Assembly (NCBI RefSeq): GCF_000721175.1
Contig: NZ_JOEZ01000007.1
Coordinates: 1-64,000 of the forward strand
DNA: 64,000 nucleotides
Direction of reading: 5' to 3'
Source of the DNA: Streptomyces anulatus
GTDB lineage: Bacteria; Actinomycetota; Actinomycetes; Streptomycetales; Streptomycetaceae
The notes beneath the pieces are model-generated. The model did not search any database. It was not told the DNA's origin and saw nothing but the letters and a program-made list of their open reading frames with translations. The position numbers and the translations under genes were made by a program. Positions 17,899 through 26,403 of the stretch are shown here, in pieces; the stretch's first letter is position 1; the number at the start of each line of letters is the position of its first letter.

Positions 17899-17929
17899 CG
17901 ATGGCTCTCCTGTACAAGGGGGGCCATCG
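17899..17929 (+). terminator. Hairpin after the prenyltransferase gene
   Basis: CGATGGC...GCCATCG forms a stem 26 bp after the uppS stop, without a T-run. Such hairpins commonly act as terminators in Streptomyces. Confidence 0.55.
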
Positions 17930-18258
17930 CGTATGTGAGGGGGTAACCGCGCGTCCACCGGGACTTCTCCACACCGTGTCATATGCGGCGGCATGGCTGC
18001 CCGCGGAAAAGGGAATACCCCTGTCAGGTCGACGTCCGGTCATCAACCAGGCGGATGTCGCATCCAAGTGAGCGGCACCCAGCCCGTTCGCCCGGGAGGC
18101 CCTTTGCACACGAAGGACCGTACGCAGCGTGCGGCCGACGCGGAGGCCGTGGTCCGGCCCGAGCACAAGGGCCCGATCCCGGTCCGTCCTCTCCCTTCGG
18201 GAAGCTCCGCGACCGTTCGTCGCACTCCCCGACCTCGTCCGAGGGGGTACGTCCTTCC
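17930..18258. other. Leader region upstream of phoH, no convincing gene
   Basis: A frame of about 90 codons (from ATG 17993) is open but has no good ribosome-binding site and an Arg/Pro-rich, shadow-like composition. I treat the stretch as promoter and long leader of the PhoH gene. Confidence 0.4.
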
Positions 18259-19581
18259 GTGGTGACCAGTACCAAGCGCCGCATGTCCGACAGGCGCACC
18301 TACGTTCTCGACACCAGCGTCCTGCTGGCCGACCCAGGCGCCATGGCCCGCTTCGACGAGCACGAAGTCGTGCTGCCGATCGTGGTGGTCACGGAACTGG
18401 AGGCCAAACGGCACCATCCCGAGCTCGGGTACTTCGCCCGGCAGGCCCTGCGCCTGCTGGACGACTTCCGGGTCCGGTACGGCCGGCTGGACGCCCCGAT
18501 CCCGCTCGGGGACCTGGGCGGGACGCTCCGTGTCGAACTCAACCACTCCGATCCCGGCGTCCTGCCCGCCGGCTACCGGTTGGGGGACAACGACTCACGG
18601 ATTCTCGCGGTCGCACGCAACCTCCAGGCCGAGGGGTACGACGTCACGGTCGTCTCCAAGGACCTGCCACTCCGCATCAAGGCGTCCTCCGTGGGCCTCC
18701 TCGCCGAGGAGTACCGCGCGGAGCTCGCCATCACCGACTCCGGCTGGACCGGCATGAGCGAACTGTCCCTCGCCGGGGAACAGATCGACCTGCTGTTCAG
18801 CGAGGAGACGCTGTACGTCCCCGAGGCCGCCGAACTGCCCGTGCACACCGGACTGGTCCTCCAGTCCGAGCGCGGCAAGGCGCTCGGCCGGGTGACGGCC
18901 GAGGGCAACGTACGGCTCGTGCGGGGCGACCGGGAGGCCTTTGGCATCCACGGGCGCAGCGCCGAGCAGCGGATCGCCCTCGACCTCCTCCTCGACGCCG
19001 ACGTCGGCATCGTGTCGCTGGGCGGACGCGCGGGCACCGGCAAGTCGGCGCTGGCCCTCTGCGCGGGCCTGGAGGCGGTGCTGGAGCGCCGGCAGCACAA
19101 GAAGGTGATGGTCTTCCGTCCGCTGTACGCGGTGGGCGGACAGGAGCTCGGCTATCTCCCCGGCAGCGAGGCCGAGAAGATGAGCCCCTGGGCGCAGGCG
19201 GTCTTCGACACGCTCTCGGCGGTCGCCGGGCGCGAGGTCATCGAGGAGGTGCTCGGGCGCGGGATGCTGGAGGTCCTGCCGCTCACCCACATCCGCGGCC
19301 GCTCGCTGCACGACGCGTTCGTGATCGTCGACGAGGCGCAGTCGCTCGAACGGAACGTCCTGCTGACCGTGTTGTCCCGAATCGGGGCGAATTCTCGTGT
19401 CGTGCTCACCCACGACGTGGCCCAGCGGGACAACCTCCGGGTCGGCCGGTACGACGGAGTCGTCGCCGTCGTCGAGAAGCTGAAGGGTCATCCGCTGTTC
19501 GCCCACGTCACCCTCACACGTTCCGAGCGTTCACAGATCGCCGCGCTGGTGACCGAAATGCTAGAGGAAGGCCACATCTGA
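18259..19581 (+). CDS. PIN domain-PhoH fusion ATPase (YlaK-like)
   Basis: This protein has about 440 residues. The N-terminal PIN domain (residues ~12-150) shows [25 protein letters not shown] and [12 protein letters not shown] with its acidic metal ligands. The C-terminal PhoH domain has Walker [13 protein letters not shown] and Walker [11 protein letters not shown], then [16 protein letters not shown]-PhoH proteins are ATP-driven RNA helicase/RNases in mycobacteria. GTG 18259 or 18262 is the start ([20 protein letters not shown]), with GAGGGGG 11 bases upstream; an ATG ten codons in is less likely. It is monocistronic and followed by a long leader for the next gene. Confidence 0.88.
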   Translation: MVTSTKRRMSDRRTYVLDTSVLLADPGAMARFDEHEVVLPIVVVTELEAKRHHPELGYFARQALRLLDDFRVRYGRLDAPIPLGDLGGTLRVELNHSDPGVLPAGYRLGDNDSRILAVARNLQAEGYDVTVVSKDLPLRIKASSVGLLAEEYRAELAITDSGWTGMSELSLAGEQIDLLFSEETLYVPEAAELPVHTGLVLQSERGKALGRVTAEGNVRLVRGDREAFGIHGRSAEQRIALDLLLDADVGIVSLGGRAGTGKSALALCAGLEAVLERRQHKKVMVFRPLYAVGGQELGYLPGSEAEKMSPWAQAVFDTLSAVAGREVIEEVLGRGMLEVLPLTHIRGRSLHDAFVIVDEAQSLERNVLLTVLSRIGANSRVVLTHDVAQRDNLRVGRYDGVVAVVEKLKGHPLFAHVTLTRSERSQIAALVTEMLEEGHI

Positions 19582-19970
19582 CGCGCATGTCCCTTTGATG
19601 CCGTCCGGCGAGCCAAGGAGCTTAGCCGGGCGGCATTGTGCTGCGCCGTCATTTCCGGAAAACCGGTGGCCCAAACGGGGTGTGACCTTTCCCACGCAAC
19701 AGAGAATTGCCTCCCGGCGTCCCCATCCGGCAGAGTCTTGCTTCCGTCAGGCCCCGCATACGGCACTTGGGCACCTCCAGAGGCGCCACGCACCACACAA
19801 CTCAACACGAGACGCCCGTATGCCGCCCGCGAGCACCACGCGGCAGCCTCCTCGCCGGGGTTGCCCAACGGGCCCGTGCCTCCCGTGACCCACGCAGTAG
19901 GGAGGCCAGTGCCAGGGGCACGATTGCGCCCGCGAGGTCACCTAAGCGGGCGATGCTGGAAGGACACCAT
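19582..19970 (+). promoter_or_regulatory. 389-nt leader of the lytic transglycosylase gene, possible structured RNA
   Basis: No gene is seen. The stretch is rich in potential stems and contains segments such as ccggtggcccaaacggggtg and cttccgtcaggccccg. Leaders of Streptomyces cell-wall hydrolase genes often carry ydaO-type cyclic di-AMP riboswitches, and the length and position fit, but I cannot match the consensus by eye. Confidence 0.3.
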
Positions 19971-20693
19971 GTGAGCCGGATCTCGGTCCGGGGGTTCGCC
20001 GTGGCATCTGCCACCGCGGTCACCACCGTAGGCGCCGTCGTAGGCGTTGCTGCGGGCGGCGCACCTGCCGCCGACGACAACAACTTCGAGGCGGCCGCAG
20101 CCGACACCACGCTGCTCGCAGACATCCCCGCGGGCCAGCAGGCCGTGGTCCAGACCGCTTCGCTGACGCAGCAGGCCGATGCCCAGGCATCCGCCGCAGA
20201 CGCCGCCGCGAAGAAGTCGGCCGAGGAATCTGCCCGCATCCAGGCCGCCAAGGACGCCAAGTCCAAGAAGCAGGCGGCCGAGGACCGGGTCGAGGCCGAG
20301 CGCAAGGCGGAGCAGGCCGAGAAGGCGAAGAAGGAAGCCGCCGAGCGCGCCAGCCGTTCTTCCGTCCGCGACGCCGCCTCGTTCTCCGCGCAGGGCTCCT
20401 ACAGCGTGGCCGACGTCAAGGCGATGGCCCGTCAGATGGTCCCCGCGGACCAGTTCCAGTGCTTCAGCAACATCGTGAACCACGAGTCGACCTGGAACTA
20501 CCGCGCGACCAACCCGTCCTCCGGGGCGTACGGTCTGATGCAGGCGCTCCCGGGTCACAAGATGTCGTCCGCCGGCGCCGACTGGCAGACCAACCCGGCC
20601 ACCCAGATCAAGTGGGGCCTCAGCTACATGGACGGCCGTTACGGCAGCCCGTGCGGCGCCTGGTCCTTCTGGCAGGCCAACAACTGGTATTAG
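19971..20693 (+). CDS. Secreted lytic transglycosylase (SLT domain)
   Basis: This exported protein has 240 residues. GTG 19971 is the start; an ATG two bases earlier is out of frame and stops at once, and GGAAGGA lies upstream. Residues 1-35 form a signal peptide (SRISVRGFAVASATAVTTVGAVVGVAAGGAPA). Residues ~70-125 are an Ala/Lys/Glu-rich coiled coil. The SLT domain follows: FQCFSNIVNHESTWNYRATNPSSGAYGLMQALPGHKM, with the catalytic Glu in NHESTWN, and the GAYGLMQ motif; it ends AWSFWQANNWY. The enzyme cleaves the glycan strands of peptidoglycan to 1,6-anhydro ends during growth. The long leader suggests post-transcriptional control. Confidence 0.88.
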   Translation: MSRISVRGFAVASATAVTTVGAVVGVAAGGAPAADDNNFEAAAADTTLLADIPAGQQAVVQTASLTQQADAQASAADAAAKKSAEESARIQAAKDAKSKKQAAEDRVEAERKAEQAEKAKKEAAERASRSSVRDAASFSAQGSYSVADVKAMARQMVPADQFQCFSNIVNHESTWNYRATNPSSGAYGLMQALPGHKMSSAGADWQTNPATQIKWGLSYMDGRYGSPCGAWSFWQANNWY

Positions 20694-20731
20694 AGAGAGC
20701 GGGCGAAGTCCACGGACCGCCCTCTCGACCT

Positions 20732-20771
20732 CGCGAGGCCCCTCACCGTCCGGACGGTGAGGGGCCTCGCG
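20732..20771. terminator. Perfect 40-bp palindromic terminator
   Basis: Arms CGCGAGGCCCCTCACCGTCC and its exact complement abut at 20751/20752. It lies 38 bp after the transglycosylase stop and should fold in either direction. Confidence 0.85.
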
Positions 20772-20868
20772 CGTGTACGGTCGCATTCCGGCGCACCCGG
20801 GGGCGTCGCGAGGCGTCCGGACGGGCCGAGGAGCGCTGGGTGGCGAATATGGGGGAAGGAAAGCAAGC

Positions 20869-22260
20869 ATGTCGAAACTGCCGGGCTGGCTGGGCCGCTT
20901 CGGGTCCGAACTGACGGAGCTGGGAGCGCGACTGGACGAGCGGCGGGCGCGCGCCGCCGCCGACGACCCCCTCGCGGCGCGAGATGCCTCCGCCGTCCCC
21001 GAGTACGACCCCGGTCAGGTGCCCGCGCCGCCCTCGTACGCCCCCTCCGTCGCCGCGAAGCCGGATCCGGTGGCGGCGCTCCCGTGGGGGATGCGGGTCG
21101 CCGCCGAGGCCGGCTGGCGGCTCCTCGTCCTCGCGGGGACGCTCTGGGTGCTGATGCGGGTGATCAGCGCGGTCCAGCTCGTGGTGCTGGCCTTCGCCGC
21201 CGCGCTGCTCGTCACCGCGATGCTCCAGCCGACCGTCGTCCGGCTCAAGCGGCTCGGGCTGCCCCACGGGTTCGCCACCGCCGTGACCGCCGTACTCGGG
21301 TTCGTCGTCATCGGCCTGGTCGGCTGGTTCGTGGTGTGGCAGGTGATGGAGAACCTCGACACGCTCTCCGACCGGGTCCGCGACGGCATCGACGAGCTGA
21401 AGCGCTGGCTGCTCGACAGCCCCTTCCACGTCACCGAGTCGCAGATCAACGACATCGCCGAGAACCTCAACGACACCATCGGCACCAATACCGAGGAGAT
21501 CACCTCCGCCGGGCTCCAGGGCGTCACCGTGATGGTGGAGTTCCTCACGGGGCTGCTGCTGGCGATGTTCTCCACGCTGTTCCTGCTCTACGACGGCCGG
21601 CGCATCTGGGAGTGGTCGCTCAAGCTGGTGCCCGCCGCGGCCCGCCCCGGGGTCGCCGGCGCCGGACCGCGCGCCTGGCGCACCCTGACCGCGTATGTGC
21701 GCGGCACGGTGCTCGTCGCATTGATCGACGCCATCTTCATCGGATTCGGCCTCTACGTCCTCAATGTGCCGCTCGCGGTGCCGCTGGCCGTGTTCATCTT
21801 CCTGTTCGCCTTCATCCCGCTCGTCGGCGCCGTGGTCTCCGGGGCGCTCGCGGTGGTCGTCGCACTGGTCACCGAGGGGGTGTGGACCGCGCTGTGGGCG
21901 CTGGTGGTGGTCCTGGCGGTGCAGCAGATCGAGGGCCACATCCTGCAGCCGTTCATCCTCGGCCGCGCCGTCCGGGTCCATCCGCTCGCGGTGGTCCTCT
22001 CGGTCGCGACCGGCGGTCTGGTCGCGGGCATCGGCGGCGCGGTGGTCGCCGTACCGCTGGTCGCCGTGATCAACACGGTGGTCGGCTATCTGCGTTCGTA
22101 CGGGGCGCCCGGCGCACCGGGCGGGCGCGGCGGGCACCACGGGGCCACCGCCCTGTCGACGACCCCGGCGCACGCCGCCACCGAGGCACCGGCGCCACCG
22201 GGCCCGCGGGACGCCCCGGACGAACGCGCGCAGGAGAACGCACCTCCGCCGCAGGAGTAA
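20869..22260 (+). CDS. AI-2E family transporter
   Basis: This integral membrane protein has 463 residues. ATG 20869 is preceded by GGGGAAGGAAAG. A hydrophilic N-terminus of ~75 residues is followed by about eight hydrophobic segments, including the family signature FIFLFAFIPLVGAVVSGALAVVVALVTEG and VQQIEGHILQPFILGRAVRVHPLAVVLSV (Q-x-x-E-x-x-x-L-x-P). The family (PF01594) includes TqsA of E. coli and proteins with proposed Na+/Li+ antiport activity; the actinobacterial substrates are unknown. The C-terminal ~60 residues are a Pro/Ala/Gly-rich tail. It is monocistronic, with terminators on both sides. Confidence 0.9.
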   Translation: MSKLPGWLGRFGSELTELGARLDERRARAAADDPLAARDASAVPEYDPGQVPAPPSYAPSVAAKPDPVAALPWGMRVAAEAGWRLLVLAGTLWVLMRVISAVQLVVLAFAAALLVTAMLQPTVVRLKRLGLPHGFATAVTAVLGFVVIGLVGWFVVWQVMENLDTLSDRVRDGIDELKRWLLDSPFHVTESQINDIAENLNDTIGTNTEEITSAGLQGVTVMVEFLTGLLLAMFSTLFLLYDGRRIWEWSLKLVPAAARPGVAGAGPRAWRTLTAYVRGTVLVALIDAIFIGFGLYVLNVPLAVPLAVFIFLFAFIPLVGAVVSGALAVVVALVTEGVWTALWALVVVLAVQQIEGHILQPFILGRAVRVHPLAVVLSVATGGLVAGIGGAVVAVPLVAVINTVVGYLRSYGAPGAPGGRGGHHGATALSTTPAHAATEAPAPPGPRDAPDERAQENAPPPQE

Positions 22261-22280
22261 CGGCGCGGGACGCGGAAAAG

Positions 22281-22318
22281 AAGAGCCCCGGGGACGGTCG
22301 GTCGTCCTCGGGGCTCTT
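22281..22318. terminator. Bidirectional terminator
   Basis: AAGAGCCCCG/CGGGGCTCTT arms lie between the convergent AI-2E and ahpD genes, with A/T-richer edges on both sides. Confidence 0.8.
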
Positions 22319-22344
22319 CTCGTATCAGGGGTGGTGCGGTGTCA

Positions 22345-22878
22345 CTACTCGGCGAGTACGGCCTCGGCGTCGAGGGTCACACCGACCGCCTGGATCACCG
22401 AAGCGACCTTGACGGCTTCCTGAATGGTCTCACGGTCCATGCCGGCCTTGCGCAGCACCTGCTCGTGGGAGTCCAGGCACTGGCCGCAGCCGTTGATCGC
22501 GGAGACGGCGAGCGACCACAGCTCGAAGTCGACCTTCTCCACACCCGGGTTGCCGATGACGTTCATCCGCAGGCCCGCGCGGAGCGTGCCGTACTCCGGG
22601 TCCGACAGCAGGTGCCGGGTCCGGTAGAAGACGTTGTTCATCGCCATGATGGCGGCCGCCGACTTCGCCGCGGTGTACGCCTCGGCGGAGAGGTTGGCCT
22701 TCGCCTCGGGCTCCAGCTCCCGCAGCACCTTCGGCGAACGCGAGGCGATCGCACAGGCCAGCACGGTGCCCCACAGCTGCTGCTGCGGGAGGTCGCTGTT
22801 GCCGATGACCGAGCCGAGGTTCAGCTTCAGGTCCTTGGCGAAGTCGGGTATGGCGGACTTCAGTTCGTCGAGAGCCAT
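22345..22878 (-). CDS. ahpD: Alkyl hydroperoxide reductase AhpD
   Basis: This cytosolic protein has 177 residues of the carboxymuconolactone decarboxylase-like fold. The redox centre CGQCLDSHE has C131 and C134 with H138, and E119 supplies the proton relay. AhpD reduces oxidised AhpC using electrons from lipoamide-type donors. It lies 12 bp after ahpC in the same operon, divergent from oxyR, the standard actinobacterial peroxide-defence arrangement. Length and motif spacing match the family; nothing is missing. Confidence 0.96.
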   Translation of the reverse strand: MALDELKSAIPDFAKDLKLNLGSVIGNSDLPQQQLWGTVLACAIASRSPKVLRELEPEAKANLSAEAYTAAKSAAAIMAMNNVFYRTRHLLSDPEYGTLRAGLRMNVIGNPGVEKVDFELWSLAVSAINGCGQCLDSHEQVLRKAGMDRETIQEAVKVASVIQAVGVTLDAEAVLAE

Positions 22879-22890
22879 ATCGGTGTCAGC

Positions 22891-23445
22891 TCACTCGCCC
22901 GAGAGGAGCGCGACCGGGTCGAGGGTGTTCTCGCCCTTGGTCCAGTTGCACGGGCACAGCTCGTCGGTCTGCAGGGCGTCGAGGACCCGCAGGACCTCCT
23001 TGGGGTTACGGCCCACGGAACCGGCGGTCACCATCGTGAACTGGATCTCGTTGTTCTGGTCGACGATGAAGACGGCGCGCTGGGCGAAGCCGTCCTCGCC
23101 CTCGATGCCGAGGTCACGCATGAGCTCGTGCTTCGAGTCGGCCAGCATCGGGAAGGGCAGGTCGGTCAGGTCCGGGTGGTCCTTGCGCCAGGCGTGGTGC
23201 ACGAACTCGGAGTCACCGGAGAAGCCGAGGACCTGGGCGTCGCGGTCGGCGAACTCCTCGTTCAGCTTGCCGAAGGCGGCGATCTCGGTGGGGCACACGA
23301 AGGTGAAGTCCTTCGGCCACGCGAAGACGATCTTCCACTTGCCCTCGTAGGTCTTGTGGTTGATCTGCTCGAACTCCTTGCCGCTCTCCAGCGAAACACA
23401 AGCGGTCAGGTCGAACTCGGGGAACTTGTCACCGACAGTGAGCAC
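22891..23445 (-). CDS. ahpC: Peroxiredoxin AhpC
   Basis: This typical 2-Cys peroxiredoxin has 184 residues. Peroxidatic Cys lies in DFTFVCPTE and resolving Cys in DELCPCNW near the C-terminus. It reduces alkyl hydroperoxides and H2O2, and is recycled by AhpD. GTG 23445 is the start (LTVGDKFPEFDLTA follows), with AAGGAGAG just upstream; the frame is open 30 codons further but that part is non-homologous. It is transcribed divergently from oxyR and presumably controlled by it. Confidence 0.96.
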   Translation of the reverse strand: MLTVGDKFPEFDLTACVSLESGKEFEQINHKTYEGKWKIVFAWPKDFTFVCPTEIAAFGKLNEEFADRDAQVLGFSGDSEFVHHAWRKDHPDLTDLPFPMLADSKHELMRDLGIEGEDGFAQRAVFIVDQNNEIQFTMVTAGSVGRNPKEVLRVLDALQTDELCPCNWTKGENTLDPVALLSGE

Positions 23446-23578
23446 GCGCTCTCCTTGCAACGTCTGGAACTCCCTTTTTGGGGGCGTTCCTGAGGGTTGG
23501 ACGAGCTCCACCTTGGCACAGAGTGCATTGATCACGGAAATAGCTACACTCGGTCGAGATGATCGGAGGTGCCTATCA

Positions 23579-24604
23579 GTGGGCCAGGGTAATCAGGGCA
23601 TACGCCCCAAGCAGCACACCAGGCAGCACACCAGGCAGCACACCAGGCAGCACACCAAGCAGCCGAGCCTGTCACAGCTGCGCGCCTTCACGGCCGTGGC
23701 GGAACATCTGCACTTCCGGGACGCGGCTGCGGCAATCGGGATGAGTCAGCCGGCACTCTCCGGAGCGGTGTCCACCCTGGAGGAGACACTGGGTGTCCAG
23801 CTCATCGAGCGTACGACGCGCAAGGTGCTGCTCTCCCCCGCGGGGGAGCGGCTCGCGGTGCGGGCCGGGGCGGTGCTGGAGGCCGTCGCCGCGCTGATGG
23901 AGGAGGCGGAGGCGGTCCGGGCCCCGTTCACCGGAGTCCTCCGGCTCGGCGTCATTCCGACCGTCGCCCCCTATCTGCTGCCCACCGTGCTCCGGCTGGT
24001 CCATGAGCGGTACGTCGACCTCGACCTCCAGGTCCACGAGGAGCAGACCTCCTCGCTGCTGGAGGGCCTCGCCGCGGGCCGGCTCGACCTGCTGCTGCTC
24101 GCGGTGCCGCTCGGGGTGCCGGGCGTCACCGAGATCCCGCTCTTCGACGAGGACTTCGTGCTGGTCATGGAGCAGGAGCACTGGCTCGGCGGCCGCTCGG
24201 ACATCCCCCGCGACGCGCTGCGCGAACTGCCGCTGCTGCTTCTGGACGAGGGGCACTGCCTGCGCGACCAGGCCCTGGACATCTGCCGCGAGGCGGGCCG
24301 CACCGAGGGCGCCCCGGTGACCACGACCGCCGCCGGGCTCTCCACCCTGGTCCAGCTGGTCGCCGGCGGGCTCGGGGTGACCCTGCTGCCGCGGACCGCG
24401 GTGACGGTGGAGACCGGCCGCAACGAGGCGCTGGCCACCGGGTACTTCGCGGACCCGGCGCCCGCCCGGCGCGTGGCGCTGGCGATGCGGGCCGGGTCGG
24501 CGCGGGGCGGCGAGTTCGAGGAGCTCGCCGCCGCCCTGCGCGAGGCGATGAAGCCCCTGCCGGTGCGGCTGGTGGAGAAGTCCGACGACGCTCCCCGGGG
24601 CTGA
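23579..24604 (+). CDS. oxyR: LysR-family peroxide sensor OxyR
   Basis: This protein has 341 residues from GTG 23579, with GGAGG ten bases upstream. The N-terminal winged helix (LSQLRAFTAVAEHLHFRDAAAAIGMSQPALSGAVSTLEETLGVQLIERTTR) binds DNA. The sensor domain carries GHCLRDQALDIC, with the two redox Cys (C227, C236) at the spacing of OxyR. Peroxide oxidation to the disulfide activates ahpCD. Oddity: the residues before the HTH are a QHTR repeat encoded by a 12-bp tandem repeat, so the protein has an extended basic N-terminus or the real start lies after it. It is divergent from ahpCD. Confidence 0.93.
   Translation: MGQGNQGIRPKQHTRQHTRQHTRQHTKQPSLSQLRAFTAVAEHLHFRDAAAAIGMSQPALSGAVSTLEETLGVQLIERTTRKVLLSPAGERLAVRAGAVLEAVAALMEEAEAVRAPFTGVLRLGVIPTVAPYLLPTVLRLVHERYVDLDLQVHEEQTSSLLEGLAAGRLDLLLLAVPLGVPGVTEIPLFDEDFVLVMEQEHWLGGRSDIPRDALRELPLLLLDEGHCLRDQALDICREAGRTEGAPVTTTAAGLSTLVQLVAGGLGVTLLPRTAVTVETGRNEALATGYFADPAPARRVALAMRAGSARGGEFEELAAALREAMKPLPVRLVEKSDDAPRG
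23612..23659 (+). repeat. 12-bp tandem repeat CAGCACACCAGG, four copies, in the oxyR 5' end
   Basis: Three perfect units and one variant (CAGCACACCAAG) encode QHTR-QHTR-QHTR-QHTK. The 12-bp unit keeps the reading frame if copy number changes. Confidence 0.9.
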
Positions 24605-24674
24605 CCGGCGCCCCGGGGCCGGCTGCCCTTCCCGGGGCTGACGGCGCCCGGGGGTGCCTGTGCTCCCCGGGGCT

Positions 24675-25889
24675 TCAGAGCGAGATCTCGGCCACCGTCC
24701 GCCAGATCTCGGCCGCCAGGTCGGGCATATTGGTCGTCTCCACCTGGGTGACCAGCTTCCTGAGCCGGCCGCTCGCTTCCTGGTCGCCCGCCTTCAGGTC
24801 GAGCGCACCGCGCAGGACCTTCAGCCGCACCTGGTCACGGTAGGTGAGCGACTGGGCGCTCTCCTCGACCCTGGCCACGAGTTCCGTGGCGCTCGCAGCG
24901 TTCCCCTGGTGGTAGGCGAGCTTGGCCTTGAGGAAGAGGAGTTCGTGCCAGTGCCGCAGCGGGCCGGTGACCTTCAGCAGCGGTTCGACGCTGTCGAGGA
25001 AGGACTCCGCCTCGGCGAGCCGGGGCGGCATGGCCTGCATGGACAGGGATGCCGCGGCCAGCCGCAGCCTGATCCAGAGCACCAGGTCGTCCCGGCCGCC
25101 GAGGGCCCCCAGGGCCCTCAGGATGAAGGCGAAGGCGCGGGTGTGGTTGCCCTGTCGGGTGCTGACCGTGGCCGCGGTCCAGAACACCTCGGCCGCAAGC
25201 GCCCCGTCGGTGTCGCCCAGTGACTCGCTCAGCTCGTCAACGAGCTGAGCGGCCTCCGCGAGGTCGCCCAGCTCCGCCTCCGCCGAAACCAGGACGAGCT
25301 TGCTACGAACCAGGTCGGAGGTGGAGATCCGGACGCCGTGCGCCTGGCTGATGGCCAGCACCTGGCGCACGGCCGTACGGGCCGCCTCCGCGTCGCCGAG
25401 ATTGCGGGCGCAGCGCGCCAGCCGGAGTTGGGCCCGGACCTGGAGGGTGGGCCGGTCCATGTCGTCGCTCAGCTCGCGCAGGTGGATCAGCGTGGCGCGC
25501 TGGCGGGGGAAGTCGCCGAGCGCCTCGTAGCACCTGGCGAGCTGGGCGAGCGCCTGCCAGCGCATGGCGGGGTCGGCGTCCTCGGCGGAGCTGAGGGCCT
25601 CGACGAGAATGCCCGCCGCTTCCTCGTCGACCTCCCGTTCCGAGAGCGCGGCGACAGAGGCGACCGCGTCGGTCAGGTTCTCCCAGGGCTGTCTCTCGAA
25701 GCTTTCGGCCGGAACGTCGAGGCGGGCGGCCAGATAGGCGACCGAGCGCTCTGTCGGCCGGCGGCTGCCGGACTCCAGGCGCGACAGATAGGTGGCGGAC
25801 ATGCCGGGTCCCGTCAGTTGGACCTGGGACTTGCCGCGCTCCTGCCTCAACTGGCGCAGGCGTTTACCGAATGCTGGCTGTTCGAGCAA
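24675..25889 (-). CDS. XRE-family regulator with TPR-like C-terminal domain (candidate cluster switch)
   Basis: This protein has 404 residues from TTG 25889. An N-terminal XRE helix-turn-helix (residues ~5-65: FGKRLRQLRQERGKSQVQLTGPGMSATYLSRLESGSRRPTERSVAYLA) is followed by ~330 residues of helical repeats with TPR-like A-L-x-x-x-G spacing (ARCYEALGDFPRQRATL, LARCARNLGDAEAARTAV, AEAELGDLAEAAQLVDEL, LAYHQGNAASATELV). The architecture is that of RRNPP-type peptide receptors and related actinobacterial XRE-TPR regulators. A small exported-peptide gene lies directly upstream on the same strand, and TTGGCAA direct repeats sit before its own start. The same motif occurs in the pepM promoter. I infer it is the pathway-specific regulator of the phosphonate cluster; binding is not shown. 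Confidence 0.75.
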   Translation of the reverse strand: MLEQPAFGKRLRQLRQERGKSQVQLTGPGMSATYLSRLESGSRRPTERSVAYLAARLDVPAESFERQPWENLTDAVASVAALSEREVDEEAAGILVEALSSAEDADPAMRWQALAQLARCYEALGDFPRQRATLIHLRELSDDMDRPTLQVRAQLRLARCARNLGDAEAARTAVRQVLAISQAHGVRISTSDLVRSKLVLVSAEAELGDLAEAAQLVDELSESLGDTDGALAAEVFWTAATVSTRQGNHTRAFAFILRALGALGGRDDLVLWIRLRLAAASLSMQAMPPRLAEAESFLDSVEPLLKVTGPLRHWHELLFLKAKLAYHQGNAASATELVARVEESAQSLTYRDQVRLKVLRGALDLKAGDQEASGRLRKLVTQVETTNMPDLAAEIWRTVAEISL

Positions 25890-26001
25890 CTTCCACCTCT
25901 GCGTGGAAAACGTGATGCCTTGCCCCCCGACAGGACAACTTCAAGCCGACCGTGAGGCGGGCTTGGATACTGACTTCCGATAGTTCCATGCTGTGGACAG
26001 C

Positions 26002-26029
26002 TTGGCAAATTTTGACCCAATGTTGGCAA
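26002..26029. promoter_or_regulatory. TTGGCAA direct repeat upstream of the XRE gene
   Basis: TTGGCAA occurs at 26002-26008 and 26023-26029, 21 bp apart (two helical turns), in an AT-rich island between the XRE start and the peptide gene stop. The same heptamer is present at 26364 and in the pepM region. It is a candidate operator for autoregulation. Confidence 0.55.
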
Positions 26030-26071
26030 CCAGTCAGGTGGCCGGTCGTCCGGCCACCCGACTGCTGGTAC

Positions 26072-26230
26072 CTACGGCCAGTCGATGTTGCCGATCGGCT
26101 GCCCCTCGGCCTGCGTGCTCACGCTCGTGGCGACGAGGCGCTCGGGCGCGGCTCCCAGCGAGAAACTGGCGGACAGGGCGAGGGTGGCCAGCCCCCCGGC
26201 GGCGATCTTGACAAGCTTGTCGATCTTCAC
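26072..26230 (-). CDS. Small exported peptide, candidate signal for the XRE-TPR regulator
   Basis: This peptide has 52 residues from GTG 26230, with AAGGAG seven bases upstream. A basic start (KIDKLVK) is followed by a hydrophobic stretch IAAGGLATLALSASFSLGA, a Sec-type signal ending near Ala-Ala. About 25 residues remain, ending GQPIGNIDWP. It is far shorter than an enzyme and has no lipobox. Placed directly upstream of an XRE-TPR regulator and preceded by its own promoter with the TTGCCAA motif, it fits a secreted pheromone precursor whose C-terminal fragment could be re-imported. A RiPP precursor is an alternative given the TldD/TldE pair in the cluster, but the export-type leader argues against it. 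The function is inferred from context only. Confidence 0.6.
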   Translation of the reverse strand: MKIDKLVKIAAGGLATLALSASFSLGAAPERLVATSVSTQAEGQPIGNIDWP

Positions 26231-26328
26231 GATCCGGCTCCTTGCTGTCCATGAATCAGTCCCGCGCCATCGACCGCTGCGTCCGGCCGAAAGGAGTGGC
26301 GGAGCCCCGGTCGCGCGGGTCGATTCGA

Positions 26329-26370
26329 ACACTAGATGGCCGGTGGGTATATGGGCAAAGGGTTTGGCAA
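26329..26370 (-). promoter_or_regulatory. Promoter of the peptide gene with TTGCCAA box
   Basis: Read on the minus strand: TTGCCAA at 26370-26364, a -35-like TTGCCC at 26358-26353, an 18-bp spacer, and a -10-like TAGTGT at 26334-26329. The peptide start is about 98 bp downstream. The heptamer-to-hexamer offset of 12 bp is identical to that at the pepM promoter. Confidence 0.5.
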
Positions 26371-26403
26371 TAAATTGACACGAGATAGCAAGTGTCCGCT
26401 CCG

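Noticed and set aside
17993..18265. Possible 90-residue gene before phoH
   Set aside because: There is no convincing ribosome-binding site, the composition is Arg/Pro-rich and it overlaps the phoH start in another frame.
26072..26230. RiPP precursor processed by the TldD/TldE pair
   Set aside because: The N-terminus is a Sec-type export signal rather than a charged leader and no RiPP-modifying enzyme with a recognition element is apparent; it is kept only as an alternative.
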